Origin: Anaeramoeba flamelloides
Taxonomy: Eukaryota; Metamonada; Anaeramoebidae
Direction: 5' to 3'
DNA length: 64,000 nucleotides
Assembly: GCA_027625915.1 (NCBI GenBank)
Contig: JANTQA010000036.1
Coordinates: forward strand, 3,219,501-3,283,500
Of this stretch, positions 32,395 through 45,149 are shown in pieces; within the stretch, counting starts at the first letter, position 1; each line of letters begins with the position of its first letter. Position numbers and translations under genes: made by a program. Below the pieces are notes generated by a model. The model did no database searches, had not been told where the DNA came from, and worked only from the letters and a program-made list of their open reading frames with translations.

Positions 32395-34400
32395 AAATGA
32401 AATTGCCTTTGTGAAAAAAATTACCTCGGACAGGGAAAAGAAAAGTTCAACACCAGTTTTTCATTCGGAGAACATTAATACAACATTACTGAAAAAGAAA
32501 AGCAAAATCAATAAAAAGAAGAAACCAATTAACTTCAAATAATAATCCATTTTATTAATTTCAATCAAACCAACAAACACTATTTAAATCTACTTTCATA
32601 TCGAAATTCTTGTTGTGGTTTTGGAGATCGCAAAAAAAGTAAATTTTTAACAACAAATTTTTAATAATTGATCAATCAAAGAAAAACTCTTACCAAATTT
32701 AAAGTTAGTATTAAAAAAACTGTTATTGTGTTGAACCCTTCGTGTTGTCTTTATTTATTTTTTTATTCTTTTTTCCATTGATCTTATTTTGAATTTTCAA
32801 GTTCTATTAATGTTCCCAATTAAAAACTGAGTTGAACTTTTTTTCTAGAACGGTAACTTTTTTTTTAATATTTTTTGTTTGAGTACGATTTTAAAAAATT
32901 TAAATTCAAAGTAATCTGTTCTTTAACAAAGTAGCTGTTGTTATGTTGTAAAATTCTTTCATATATTTCTGAAGTGAGATTAAAAAAACGGAAAAAATGG
33001 AATACATTATTGAAATTTAATCTTTCCTTTCGTATCAAAATGTGAAATTGAAATTTGGAGGAAAAATCAAAAAAAAAGTTTGAAAATATTACTTCAGAAC
33101 AATTTATAGAACTCTGACACATTGTTAATAATTTTCTATTTTTTTCTTTTTTCTTGTTGTGGTCAATAAGTTGATATTGTTCAAAAAATTAGAAAATTGG
33201 AAAAACTTAGAAATTGATTTTTTGGTATTTTCTTGTTTGGTTAGGATTTGATAAAAGCTTGTCAAAATATTTGTTATTGAATAGAATTAACTCAATTCTT
33301 ATTTACCTAATTAAAATCATTTTATATTAACCAAGGGTTTTTTTTTTTTATTCATAAAAAAGCTCTAGACTGGTTCTTGCATACTTATTTTGATTAGATC
33401 TTCGAATATAAAAGGCCTCAAAACTATTCACACAATATCCCAACCCAATTTTACTTGGAACTAGCAATTGGGTTCTGAGTGTGAAAATATAACAAAAACA
33501 AAAATTAACACACAAAATGGAATTAAATTTTTTGGGTAATAATGGATATTACATTCAAAATACCAAATGAACAAAAAATATCCTTGAAAGAGTGATTGTG
33601 AACTTCATTCCCAAAAAAATGCAAGAAAATGAACAAAAATCATAAAAAAAAACAAAGAGAAAATAACAATTTCATCGTGATCATTATTATGATTTCGTGT
33701 GACAATGGGAACGTTCAAATAACTTACTTATAAAAAAATATATGTCAATATGATCTTGGAAATTTAATTTTATTATTGTTTTAGAGAGGGTTTGTAATGA
33801 TCGTTACTTTTTTAAGACTTGATAATCAAGATTATTTTTTCTTTTTCATTCACGTGTTTCAAAATAACGGTGTTAGAGATTAGGTCTCTAAAACGTTTAT
33901 CTCAATTTTTCATTAAAAAATATATCTTATAATGATTTTTTGATCAAATTTGGACAATGTTTCTTATGAATATGAATTCATAATTTATATGAGATTGAAT
34001 AAAAGATTTTGAAGACATCTTGGTGGTTTTTCAACCTGGTTCTTAATTTATGTTATTTTATAAAAAAATATAATTTTTAATGATTTTATTGAAGAGAAGT
34101 AATCTTGCTATTTTTTCAATATAGAATATAAAAATACAAGAATTTTGTAACTTAAAAGAGTAAGGAAAACTGGTGTGTAGATAATATTTTCATTCGATAA
34201 AAAAATCAAAGTTTACAATTCATTAATCCCTAGATATAATTACATCACATGTATTACATTTTTTCATTTTAAAAATCACAGCAGACTTATAAAATTGCTT
34301 TTTTTTAAGATATATATATATATATATATATATATTGTTCCATTCATTATTTCATTTTTTGTTTTTTGAAAAAGTCATTGAATACTTTTGAAATCATACT
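32395..34400 (-). repeat. 5' flank of copy D, inverted match to the B 5' flank
   Basis: It matches 13700–15395 in reverse complement with moderate divergence. The frame 32865–33122 is closed in the B copy, so I do not call it a gene. A TA microsatellite lies at its right end. Confidence 0.65.
34310..34335. repeat. (TA)n microsatellite
   Basis: An uninterrupted run of about 13 TA units. Similar short runs occur at 39389–39402, 39427–39452, 61282–61300 and 61882–61905. Confidence 0.9.
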
Positions 34401-34479
34401 TTCCATTTCTGGAATGTTTAAAAATGCAAACTCAAAAACTTAAAAATAAAGAAAGAAAAAAAATAACTGTATGTTTTTG

Positions 34480-35400
34480 ATTTGGAAACAACATCCTAGT
34501 TATGTTATAAGTTTGGCCTGGAAGAACGAGAAATATGATATTGTTCGAAGTGATATAAGATTATGTTGAGGAGTTTGAATCTCGATGATTAATATAATCT
34601 TAGTACCAGAACAATCTCATATTTTGAGTCTGGAAAAAGAACCAAAACGAGGCAACTATAACTGGTGACTGTTGAACAAATGAAACATTATGAGATGCTA
34701 TTTATTTTTTAACTCGGGATCTAAAACAATAAAAAAACGAACAAACGAAAACAAACAAACACATTAAGCCCAAAACAACTAATTTGATATTTTTTAATGG
34801 TACTTTAAAGAACTTGTTTTTCAAAGGATCTTTTTCTTTCCCAATGGAGTTAAAGAAAATATTGAAGTTAAATTTTATATTTTCTCCCATTGAGAACAAA
34901 ACTTGGTTTAAAAATCCAACAGAGACAAACTAGATCGCTAACTTTTCAATGAGTTTCTATTTACCCTTGTATTTTACACTTGTTAAGAAACATCCGAAGT
35001 CGATCAAACATAAAACCTGTGTTTATTGTGTGTTCTTAACAGTGACTGATTTTAAACATTCCTCTCCAAAATTTCTTGGCTTGAGATAGTAAAATAAAAT
35101 GTTTTTTTTTTTTCTAATTTCAAAAATTGGTAAATTTATTTTTTTCACCTTTTCGAAATCTTTTGTTAGTGGTCTCTTTTCTCTCTTTTTTCAAAGAATA
35201 AAAGAGACCAAACGTTTTTATTTTTTTAAAAATGAGATTGATTTTTTTGGAAGACATACGAAAAACGGTGTTAGATTATCGACATTTTTTTTAAACAAAG
35301 AAAGGGAATTCATTCAATTTCCGAACTTTAAGGGAAAGTTGATGGACTTTTTTCTTTGTTGTCTTTATTGATCAAATAATTGAGTGACTTGAACCAAATT
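34480..35400. repeat. Dispersed repeat, inverted partner of 43930–44890
   Basis: Shared landmarks are TTGGCCTGGAAGAACGAGAA, AACAATCTCATATTTTGAGT and AACTCGGGATCTAAA with their complements in the partner. It is slightly richer in G and C than its surroundings. Frames 34702–34899 and 35099–35371 are not preserved in the partner, so it looks non-coding. Its family is unknown. From 35400 to 35814 I see only AT-rich sequence. Confidence 0.6.
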
Positions 35401-35814
35401 AATTTTCCAATGTCGTAAATCCTTGAGCGCGGCGATCTTTATATATTTATGAGATTAAATACGTCTTAAATTAATTTTTACAAAGACTTCTAAAATAACT
35501 TTAAATATCATTTTTAAAGTTGAATTTATTAGTAAAATGCTTCCTATTTCATTTAAATTCAATTCCAAATTCGAAAATCAGAAAATTTCCAAACTTTGCT
35601 TAATTACGAAAGGATTTCCCAAAATCTTTCCACATTGTCTACAATATTATCCTAAACTTTTGAGTGTTCTAATCTCTTTCTTATCAGTAGTTATGAGGAA
35701 TTATATAGTTAAATTTTATCAATTAAAATGTTTGAGTTTTTAAAAAAATATATAGCATTATTATTTTTCTTTAAAACAAAATTGAATAAAACATTTGAAT
35801 AGTCATTATAAAAA

Positions 35815-37884
35815 TTAAAGTTTATTTTTTATTTCATTCAATTGGCTGAGAATATTTGAGTTTTCATTTAGTTGGTAATATTCGATTGAATCTTCTAATT
35901 CTTCAATAACTAATAGGGGGTCATGGTCAGCTGTTAATTCGATTTTCTCAGTATAAAAATATTTGATTAGAATTTCGATACTTTCAATTGATTTTCCAGA
36001 ATAGTCTTTGACTGATTGAGATTCTTCTGTTATATTTTCAAACATTTCTCTGAATAATCCACTTCTTGTTAACAAAATAATTTTGTGAACCGGAATTTCT
36101 TCATATTCATCCTCATCCTCATCATCATTTTTTATTAAAAGTGTGAAATCTTTGGAATCTTCATCATTAAATAAATCATGTAGATCTTTTTGAAAAGTAT
36201 TTTTTGGTGGGAAGGATAAATTTAATGAATTGAAAATTTGTTTCAGCAAATCAACATTTGTTATTTCATCAAAATAAACCCATTTTAAAAACAATAGTAT
36301 TTCTTGTTTTGAAAATGATTCTTTATTTAATAAATCTTCAATTTTTGATATTTGTAAATTGGTTCTTGATTCAACAATGATTTTGTGAATTGGAAATTGT
36401 GTATTTTCATTCAGTGATAATTTTGAATCACAAAATATTTTGGATTCAAATAATTTTTGAAAATCTTGAATAAGGCAACTATTGGAAGAAGGATAAAGAT
36501 AAATACATTCTGTTCCACATGTGATCTTGAGTTTTATTGAAGGATTGTTTTGATAAATTTTGGGTAAATTGAATTTATGAGGTTTTTGTATATTAATATT
36601 TCCATATTGGTCGGTTGGGTGATTATCTGAATCAAATCCCCAACCAAATAATTCGTTTTTATTTGTTAAGGCTAAAGATATTCTTGTGCCTCCAAAATAT
36701 TCAACAACTTTTTTGTTTTTGAGTTCTTCAATTTCAGTAAATGTTGATTTATCTTGAGTAAATCCATTAAAGCCAGCAAGACCACACCCATAAGTTTTCC
36801 CTTCTTTGGTGATTAATGTAGAATAATCATCATTGGTTTGAATATCCAAGATATCTTCAGCTTTCCAGTTGGGAACTTTAACAGGTGATTTTTGATTGGA
36901 GAGATTTCCAATTCCCAAGCATCCATATGAGTTTGTCCCACAAGCATACAATTCATTGTTTTTGGTTGTAAAAAAAAAACAATAACCTTGAACTCCTCCA
37001 AAGACTCTGGTTACATTTTCAAAGATCAAAATTGGAATTTTTTTTGCTTGGTTTGAAGTTCCATCACCAAGCCTTCCTTTTGGGTTTTTGTTTGGAAATT
37101 TTTTTTGGTTTGGGTTTATTGGTTTGGGTTTTATTGGTTTGGTTGTTTAGGTTTTTTTCAAATTTTCAAAAAAGAAAAATTCAAAGAAAAAAACAAAAAA
37201 AAAAAAACAAAAAAAAGAAGTAAAAAAAGGAAAGAAAAAAAAAAAAGAAAAGAAGAAAAAAAAGTCTGTTCTTTTTTCTGAATTAATTTTGATTTGAAAT
37301 CTTTTTCAAAAGATCAAATCAGAAAAAATTCAAAAAGAAATGAAAAAAAAAAAAAGAAAGAAATTTATTTTACCCTTGTTATAACCATTCCCAAAAAGTT
37401 TACCATTTTTACAAACAAAATAATTGGACCACCCTACCATTGCAAATGTTTCAACTTTTCGATTGTTTTCTTTTTTGTTAAAAAAAGGAACTGGTCTTAT
37501 TTTTTCAAAGGTACTTGATTGAGGATCAGACAAAGGAGCTTCACAATAACAACAATTTTGAGCAAGTGAAAAAACCTTTCCTGATTTGGTTAAAATCAAA
37601 TAAGTCTCATAACCTGATTGAATATCTTTGATCTCTTCATTTTCAATTGTAAAAAATTTTATTTTGTAGTTTGTTTGGTAAAATTCTAAAATATTGGTTC
37701 CTTTCCAAATCAAACAGTTCTGATTGTTACCAGAAACGATTTTTCTCACTTTGTTTGCATTTTTGATTTTTGAAAGAGGAGTCCATCGTGGACATTTGTT
37801 TTCATTTTGGTTTGTCAAATGGTTTACTAAAACATTTTTATTTCTTCTTCCTGAATAAAAAATTTGTGTGTTGGTTTGGTTCAT
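35815..37884 (-). CDS. RCC1–BTB–BTB protein, copy E (intact)
   Basis: Exon 1 is 37374–37884, the intron 37077–37373 and exon 2 35815–37076, giving 590 residues. It has the same plan as copy C: RCC1 blades to about residue 367, a degenerate BTB unit, then a canonical one. Exon 1 has two extra residues near position 15 (RRNKNVLVNHL against NRNNSIRQL). Loop residues differ at the usual sites: GNNQNC, QTNYKIKFF, SGYET, GNGYNKG, YACGTNSYG and YGCGLAGFNG. It is the only intact gene outside the 10-kb duplication and stands alone between inverted repeats. The first part of the BTB region (KIEDLLNKESF, QFPIHK) has small private changes. Confidence 0.87.
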
Positions 37885-37889
37885 TTTTA

Positions 37890-40465
37890 AATGATTAATT
37901 TGGGTTTTGGTTGCAAAAGAAAAAACTTTGAAATTGATGGAAAAATATCGAAAAAATGAAATTATGATAGGGAAAAAATTATATCTAACATGAAAATAAT
38001 CCCAGACAAGATTTTTAATTGTTAAAGAGACAGAAAATGTTTTTTAAATTGCTTCAGAATTTGCTAAATATTATTTAAAACCCTTTTGAGAAATAACCAA
38101 ATTTTTTATCAGATTAGTAATGAACCGACCTAAAGTTCACTAAAGTAAGGTGTCTAGAATAATCAATTAATTGTTGGACAACGAAAGCAAGATCAACTTT
38201 TTTGTGGAAAAAAATCTGAGTTTAAGAACTGTAGTGAAAATTAAGTGTACAAAAAAATTTAAAGCATGTTTCAAAATAAAAAGCGTGTGTTTTTGTTATA
38301 GTTGACCAATACCTTAACCAATCAAATAAAGCCAACAATAAACACTTGACAAATATGGTATTGGTTTCTTAAAGTTCTATTATTTAAAAAGAAATTCTAA
38401 AAAAGAAAGATCAAATAGGAAAATTTATCTCAAAAAATAGAGGAATAATCAAAAAATAAATAAAAAAATTCAAAAAAAAAAGAATAAATATAGAAAATTT
38501 TCAACTATTTGCACGAATGATTCAAATTTTACTTAAAATATCCAGACCTTTACTTTCAAAATTGATTTGAACTTAGTATACTATATGATAGTTTATTAGA
38601 TGTTACCTTGGAACATGAAGATTCCCAAGAATGGAGATCCAATTTAGTAATTTCTTAAAAATGATCCTGCCTTTTGATTTTTAGGTGTTTAGAAATTAAG
38701 GATCCATCAAAAACCTGAAATTTTTGGAAATTGTTGATCATAGATAAGGTTTGAATTGAAGATTTTCAAATTCTCATATTTTCTCTATGAGAAATTTTTG
38801 TTCTTTTATAAAATTTCACAGTTTGTAATAGGCTATCACACGAATATGAAATCCTGTGATAGAAATGAAAGTGTGAGATAGAAAATGAATTTTCTGTTTA
38901 TCAGAGATTTCACGGTAGGGTTGGAAACGCTGTATCCCTTAGAACCCCAAATATACTAAATACCTTTCAAACATAATTTTTAATTTAAAATGTTATCAAT
39001 GAGTTTTAAGATATATAATTGATAAAAAATTACCTTAGAAAGAAAATTTTATAATTAAAAATTGTATAGTTACTTAAAATAAAAAAATAACATGAAAAAA
39101 ATTTTTCATCAAAGGTAATTTTTTTTTTGGTTATTGTGCTTTTATTATTTTCCATCCAAATTTTGTCAAAAAAAAATATTTTTTTTTTGAAAAGTTTGTC
39201 TAGACATCAAAAACCTCTTATTTTTAATGATTAAAACACATCATAATCTACTGGAAATTTTTTTGGGGGTGCTTTTGTAACCCGAAATTGCATAAAATAG
39301 TTTATTAAATAATTTATTCATTACAAGAGTTATTTTGAAATCACATAGAAAATTTGTTTTATCTGCTGATTAACCATCAATAACAATATATATATATATA
39401 TATGATTCTAAATAATTTAAAAATAAATATATATATATATATATATATATATTAATGTTGAAAAAACAATAATATCTATTTTCATTAAAATTTGGAATTT
39501 TTTTCAACAATAATTTTTTTCAAAGTTAAATGATTTGGCCAATATTCCGAGTTAGATTAATAATTGATTTTTTTTGACTTTTATTATTTTTTAATTTTTG
39601 ACTATTTAAAACCTAGATATAAAATAAATAATATTATTGAATAAGATACTTTATATCAGAACTTATTTCCCAAGATCTGAATTAATTTAGAAAGGAAAAA
39701 TTCCTATTTCACAAAGATATTATTCCACTTTTTACTAATAACAAAATTCACAAAAAAATCCTCCTTTCGAAGATTATTCTATTGTCTTTGAATAATATTT
39801 AAGGGTTATTATTTATTTTTTTTTAAATTTAGGGTTAATAATTTTATCTATTAAAAAGGTTTTTATGTGTAAAAGTCCAATTTAATAAATGTAATTATTT
39901 TAGAATTTTATTTTTTTTTTATTTGTCAAGTATTCCCTATTGCTTAAATTAAAGTTTTAGAAAATTATTTAAATTTTAAAATTTTAATTTTGTCCAAAAG
40001 AAATTGATTTCATTTTTCTCTTGATTGGATATTTATTGAAATTTTTTCTAAAAAATAAAATTAAAATTTCTCATTAATATATTTATTTATTTTTTTTTAT
40101 CATAATATTAACATTATTATTTTGTTTATTATTATTAAGAAACCAACGTGTTGAGTTTTGATATACTATACCTGTAATAAAATTTCTGATTTAAAAAATT
40201 AAAATAACAATAAAAATCTTTATAGAAAATTTTTGTTAATAAATAATTATTATTTTTTTTCAATTTCAAATAAAAAAAACAATAACACAACTACTTTATC
40301 TTTGAACAATTTTGACTTTTTAATATAATTAAAATCAGGATTAAAGACAAATAACAAAATAAATATATTAGTACATCAATATCATTTTAAATCTTTTTTT
40401 AGAAACTTGATGAAATTAAGGTAAATCCGGGGTAGTACGGGATATATATATAACATGTTATATCA
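37890..40465. other. Gene-free AT-rich spacer upstream of copy E
   Basis: Apart from the conserved block at the ATG and the TA microsatellites near 39389–39452, I see nothing recognisable here and could not match it to the other gene flanks by eye. Confidence 0.55.
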
Positions 40466-40653
40466 ATTACTACTTTTAAGGCACAAAGTTCAACGAAATT
40501 TAAGGCACAACAAAAACCTCAAACTAATTACAAAATTTGGAATTTTATTCTTTACACAAATTGTTTTACAAGAATCTGGATTTTGTGCCTTAATTTGAGA
40601 TTTTTGTTGTTGCTTAAATTTCGTTGAAAGTTTTTGCTATGAAATTGGAACTG
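40466..40653. mobile_element. Decayed MITE, family 1
   Basis: It has the arms CTTTTAAGGCACAAAG and TTTCGTTGAAAGTTTTTGCT with a central AT stretch as in 2988–3184, but the terminal CAGTCAG and TA are lost and several motifs are mutated, so it is an older insertion. Confidence 0.7.
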
Positions 40654-40779
40654 ATTTTATATTCAATTACTAAATAACCTTTGATTGAGAGATTAACCTC
40701 TTTGGATTTACAAATTTCTTTTGGATAAAGATATATAATCCAATATCAGATAGAATTATTAAAAAAATGAAGAGAGGAA

Positions 40780-41479
40780 ACACATAAGAATGAATAAAGA
40801 AAGTAAAGAAAAAGAGTCAGAGAAAAAGAAAGTAAAAGACGGAGGGGATATGTAGGAATGATGTTATTTTAGTCTTTTCAAAAATTGATCTTAATTCTCG
40901 AGATTTAATGAAAAAATCCAATACGTGTTAAAGAATAATTATCATTATAAACACTTTACCTTATAAATATACTATCTCTTTGTTTATTGATTATTATTTT
41001 TTTTTTCATTGATTTTTTTTTACTTGAATTTGTTTACTGAGATTTTCAACATTATTATGGTGAATTTCAGATTAAGTATATTCCCATAAGTGATTATCAA
41101 TGTTCTCCAAAATATTTTTCAGATTTTATTTGATTTTAAACAACCAAGATATAGTTTACAATCACATCCAGTTCCACTTTTAAGGCACAAAATCTGAACA
41201 AAATGTAAAGTAAAAGAAAATCTCTGATTTGATTCGAATTTTTTGGAACTTTTTTAAATTAAATTATTTTAAATAGAATCGGAATTTTGTTATTCAATTT
41301 AAAAAATTTTTTATGACAGTATTTTTGTTGAATATTTGTTCTTTAAAAATTACGATGAAGGTAAATTTTGAAAAAAGTGACTTTGAATTATTTGAATTTT
41401 TGTATTAATATATGTATTACTGAAACATGTAAAATAAAATACCTCACAAACCATCTGTCTTTATAAAATAGAATTTAAA
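40780..41479. repeat. Inverted relative of 13180–13690 with a decayed MITE
   Basis: The words CAGATTTTATTTGATTTTAA and AACTTGAGA-type neighbours match the B-side segment in reverse. At about 41168–41350 there is a heavily decayed family 1 MITE beginning CCAGTTCCACTTTTAAGG. No gene is seen. Confidence 0.55.
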
Positions 41480-43660
41480 TTCAATGTATTTGGTAATTCA
41501 AGTTTTAAATGTAAATATGGAATGGTATCTTGTTAAAAAATGTTTTTTAACAATTTTAGAGATAAATAAAAAGTTTCATGTAATTACCCACAATTTCATT
41601 ATTGTAAAGGAAATACCTGTTTCGATTTTTGAGCTCAAAATTAATTTTAAATTTAAAATCGTTTGGTAAACACCAATACTGTGTTTGAAAAATGATTAGT
41701 TTATAGAAAAATTGAAAGATTCGTGCTCATCAACAATTTTTTGATTAAAATTATATTTAGTTTATTCAGATAATCAGATATCATATTTACTATCACCACA
41801 ATTTGGACTAATGTACGGAACTCGTTATTTATCTCTAAAATAGTTGAAATACTTTATTTTTTACAAAATTCCAAATTCACATTTATTTATTTAAAAAGAA
41901 TTTCCCAAATAAATTATAAAATAATATATACATTTAATTAATCTAATTCTAGTTTTGGTTCAGAAAATAAAATATATTTTGATTTGTTCTTCGGAAAAAA
42001 AGATGTATTTGATGTATTTGTTTGATTTGATAATTAGTGTTTTTTTTTCTATTAAATTATAAACTCAATTTAATTCTGATTTGTTGTTTATAATTTTTTT
42101 CAAAATATTTCTTTTTCTTTTAGGTTGAATAGTTGATAGATTTTTTTTTTTTTAATTTCAATAATTCAATCTCACTTTTCTTGAATCTTTGAAATAATAT
42201 TCTTATTTTTGGCATTGTTTGATAAAAATATTTGAAAAAAGTATCTTGAAGACCAATATATAAGAAAATGTTTTTTTATAATAATAAATAATAGTAAAGT
42301 GTGGGAAATCCAAAGTAATTAAGTATTTGGATACATTCAAATTTATAGAAAAAGAATGAAATATCTTCTTAAAAAAGACTTTGGTTGCATTTTTTTATCT
42401 ATTTATTGATTTCAAAAAAAGAATCTGGAAAGGTGATCTTACTTATTTGGTTTTCTAAAAGAAAAAATTTGTATAAAATAAATACCTTTTCCACTGTCTA
42501 TTTTTTTTTTATTCAATGATTAATTTTAAGTTAACACATTTATACACATATTTCTAGCTCCAAAACATAATATAATAAAGCCATGCATTTAATCAAAAAA
42601 AAATTCAAAAAAATTGAAATATTAAAAGATTCTAACTCTAGTTTACTTTGAGTTCTTTTCACAAATAGAGTAGTGGATGGTATTTTGGTTTCAAAGTTTA
42701 AAGAGTCCATAACACTCAAGAAATGTTTTTTTTTTTCTGTATGGTTCTAATATATGAAAAATTATCAAAATGGTAAAATGTAACTACTTCATTGAGTTCT
42801 CATTCAAGTTAAAAAAATTTTAAAATTCAGAAAATTTACCAATTACATAAATAAATATTATTGTGTAATAATGAGGAATTCAAAAAAAGGTTGTATTTTA
42901 TGTTGAAAAAGACAAAAAAAAAAATATTAATAATTGAAAATATTGATTTTATTTTATAATTGATTTATCCCTTCCTCTATAAATATTAGATTAATATTTC
43001 AATATAAATTAAAAGAATTAAACTTGTATAAAATAATTTCAAAATGTAATAGTATAAGATTATTTTTATGAATTAATAATTGTAAAAATCGATGATTTTC
43101 TGTTATAAATCCACTTTCAGAAATTAAATATTAAGAGCATTTCGGGTGTAATTTACACTTAATTTATAGTTTTCAATAATATAGATGATACAAAAGAATT
43201 TTATTTTTTTTTTATTAAATCCAAAAGAATTAATATCAAAAGAGAGAACAATCTGTTTTTATCAGAATATTATATATTTATTTAATTTGATTGTTTTCAA
43301 TATTATAATTTTGATAGTATTATCAACCAAAGTATATCCTTTTTTTAATTAATTGAGAAATATATATAGAGGAGATGTAAAGGAAAGATATACCCAAATT
43401 ATTTTTATCGTTGAAAATGTAAAAAAAAAAAACAATCAACAAAAAGATATTAAAAAGATAAAAGAGGAAATAAAAACAAACAGAGAAATAAAAAAAAAGA
43501 TCTATAATAAGAAATTGGTAAATAATAATAGAGATTTTGATGATAACATAAATTATCATGATATTAACAATAAAATCGCGATAGTATTAAAAAAATCGTG
43601 GCAAGTCTCACTTTTCACAGAAAATCAAATAATTGCGCTATATATTTTTTTTTAAACTAA
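41480..43660 (-). repeat. Inverted pieces of RCC1–BTB locus flanks without a gene
   Basis: About 41480–42850 is a reverse-orientation relative of 27130–28250, and about 42850–43660 of the A/B 3' flank (8150–8850). Together they look like a rearranged or decayed locus. The frames 41484–41669 and 43353–43655 are not shared with the relatives. Confidence 0.55.
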
Positions 43661-43929
43661 AACATTTTATTTGGGAAAATTTAAGTAAATAAATTTTGAT
43701 AAATACAGATAAGAAAGAGATTGTCGATCTAAAAATGTTATCACTGCACTGTAGTCAATGTGGAATGATTTAGGGAAATCCTTTTGTAATTAGATAAAGT
43801 TTGAAAATTTTCTGATCTTCTTATTTTCAATTCTAACAAAGTAAAATAATTTGGATTTTACCAATAAATTCAACTCTAGAAATGTAATTAAAAGTTATTT
43901 TAGAAGAGTTTGAAAATAAATTTTTTTTT

Positions 43930-44890
43930 GGGATTTTTTTCTTCATAAATCCCAAAAGACGACACGTCTCAATTAAAAACTCTTTGAACTAATAATTTGG
44001 TTCTTTGAACCAAATAATTAGTTCCAACAAAGTTCAAAAAAAAAGTCCATCAAATTATGCGTACTGTTTGGAAATCGAATAAATTCCCTTTCGTTATTAA
44101 AAACAATGCCCTTTTTCAAACATGGTTTTTTCTCTTTTCGAAAAAAAAGCAATCTATTTTTAAAAAATAAAATTGTTTAGTCTCTTTTTTCTTCGAAAAA
44201 AGGGGAGAAAAACCCATTAATAAGAGATTTTGGAAAGGGGAAAAAATAAATGGACATTTAAGGAAAAAAATTAGTAACAAAAACATTTTTTTTTTTATGT
44301 CAAGTCAAGAAATTTTAGAGGAAAGTTCTAAATCACTAATTGTAAAGAACACCAAGAGATGCATGCAGATTTTTAAGTTTGATCGTTTTCGGGAATTGGT
44401 TGACAAACGGAAAATAAAAGGATAGATAGATCTCATTGAATGGATGAACTATCTGTTTTATCTCTATAAAATGTAAAGCAAGTTTTGTCACCGATGATGG
44501 AAAATGAAAAATTTAACTTCAATGTTATTATAAATTCAATTGGGATAAGATCCTTTGGGTAACAAGTTATTCAAAGTATTAGTAAAAAATAGAAAACTTT
44601 TTTTGTTTGTTTGTTTTTGTTCTTTGTTTTTGGTTCTGTCGAGTTAGATCCCGAGTGAAAAAATACATAGCAACTCATATTGTTTCATTTGTTCAACAGT
44701 CACCTTTTATGCTTCCTCGTTTTGCTTCTCCTTCCAGACTCAAAATATGAGATTGTTCTAGTGCTAAGATGATATTAATCGTCGTTCTTCGAACTCCTCA
44801 AAATCATCTTATGTCACTTCGAACAATCTCATATTTCTCGTTCTTCCAGGCCAAACTCGTCACATAACAAGGAGATTGTTTCCAAATCAA
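43930..44890. repeat. Dispersed repeat, inverted partner of 34480–35400
   Basis: It contains the complements of the landmarks named for 34480–35400, for example ATATTTCTCGTTCTTCCAGG near 44831. No coding frame is conserved between the two. Confidence 0.6.
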
Positions 44891-45149
44891 AACAATAAAG
44901 ACCGATATTCCACATTATCGCCATAAAATAATTATCACATTAAAAAAAAATCTCTTGACTTTTACAAATATCTGAGACTTTTACAACATTTTTCCCTTTC
45001 AAAATGTTTGAAAGTTATTTGCAAGTGTTGTGAATTGTGCATTGGTGTTTGAAAGTTTTGAAAGACAGAAAACTTTTATCAACAGATTGAGATCGTTTGT
45101 AGTGGAAAAAAAAATTTTTATTCTTTTCATTTTTTGTTTAAGGGAGTAA

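Larger units (their letters stand above)
22530..32395 (-). repeat. 10-kb segmental duplication, unit 1 (copies C and D)
   Basis: The block from about 130 bp downstream of gene C to about 70 bp upstream of gene D is collinear with 48545–58385, carrying gene, spacer with nested elements, gene. In the roughly 5.4-kb spacer the copies differ mainly in homopolymer lengths and only rarely by substitution, so the event is recent. Inside the genes and their introns divergence is much higher. Confidence 0.9.

Noticed and set aside
32865-33122. 85-residue minus-strand frame upstream of copy D
   Set aside because: The homologous stretch upstream of copy B (about 15090–15300) has stops in the same frame, so coding is unlikely.
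35099-35371. 90-residue frame in the 34480–35400 repeat
   Set aside because: Not preserved in the inverted partner at 43930–44890.
43353-43655. Charged 100-residue frame
   Set aside because: It lies in an inverted piece of the A/B 3' flank, where the corresponding frames are different and AT-driven.
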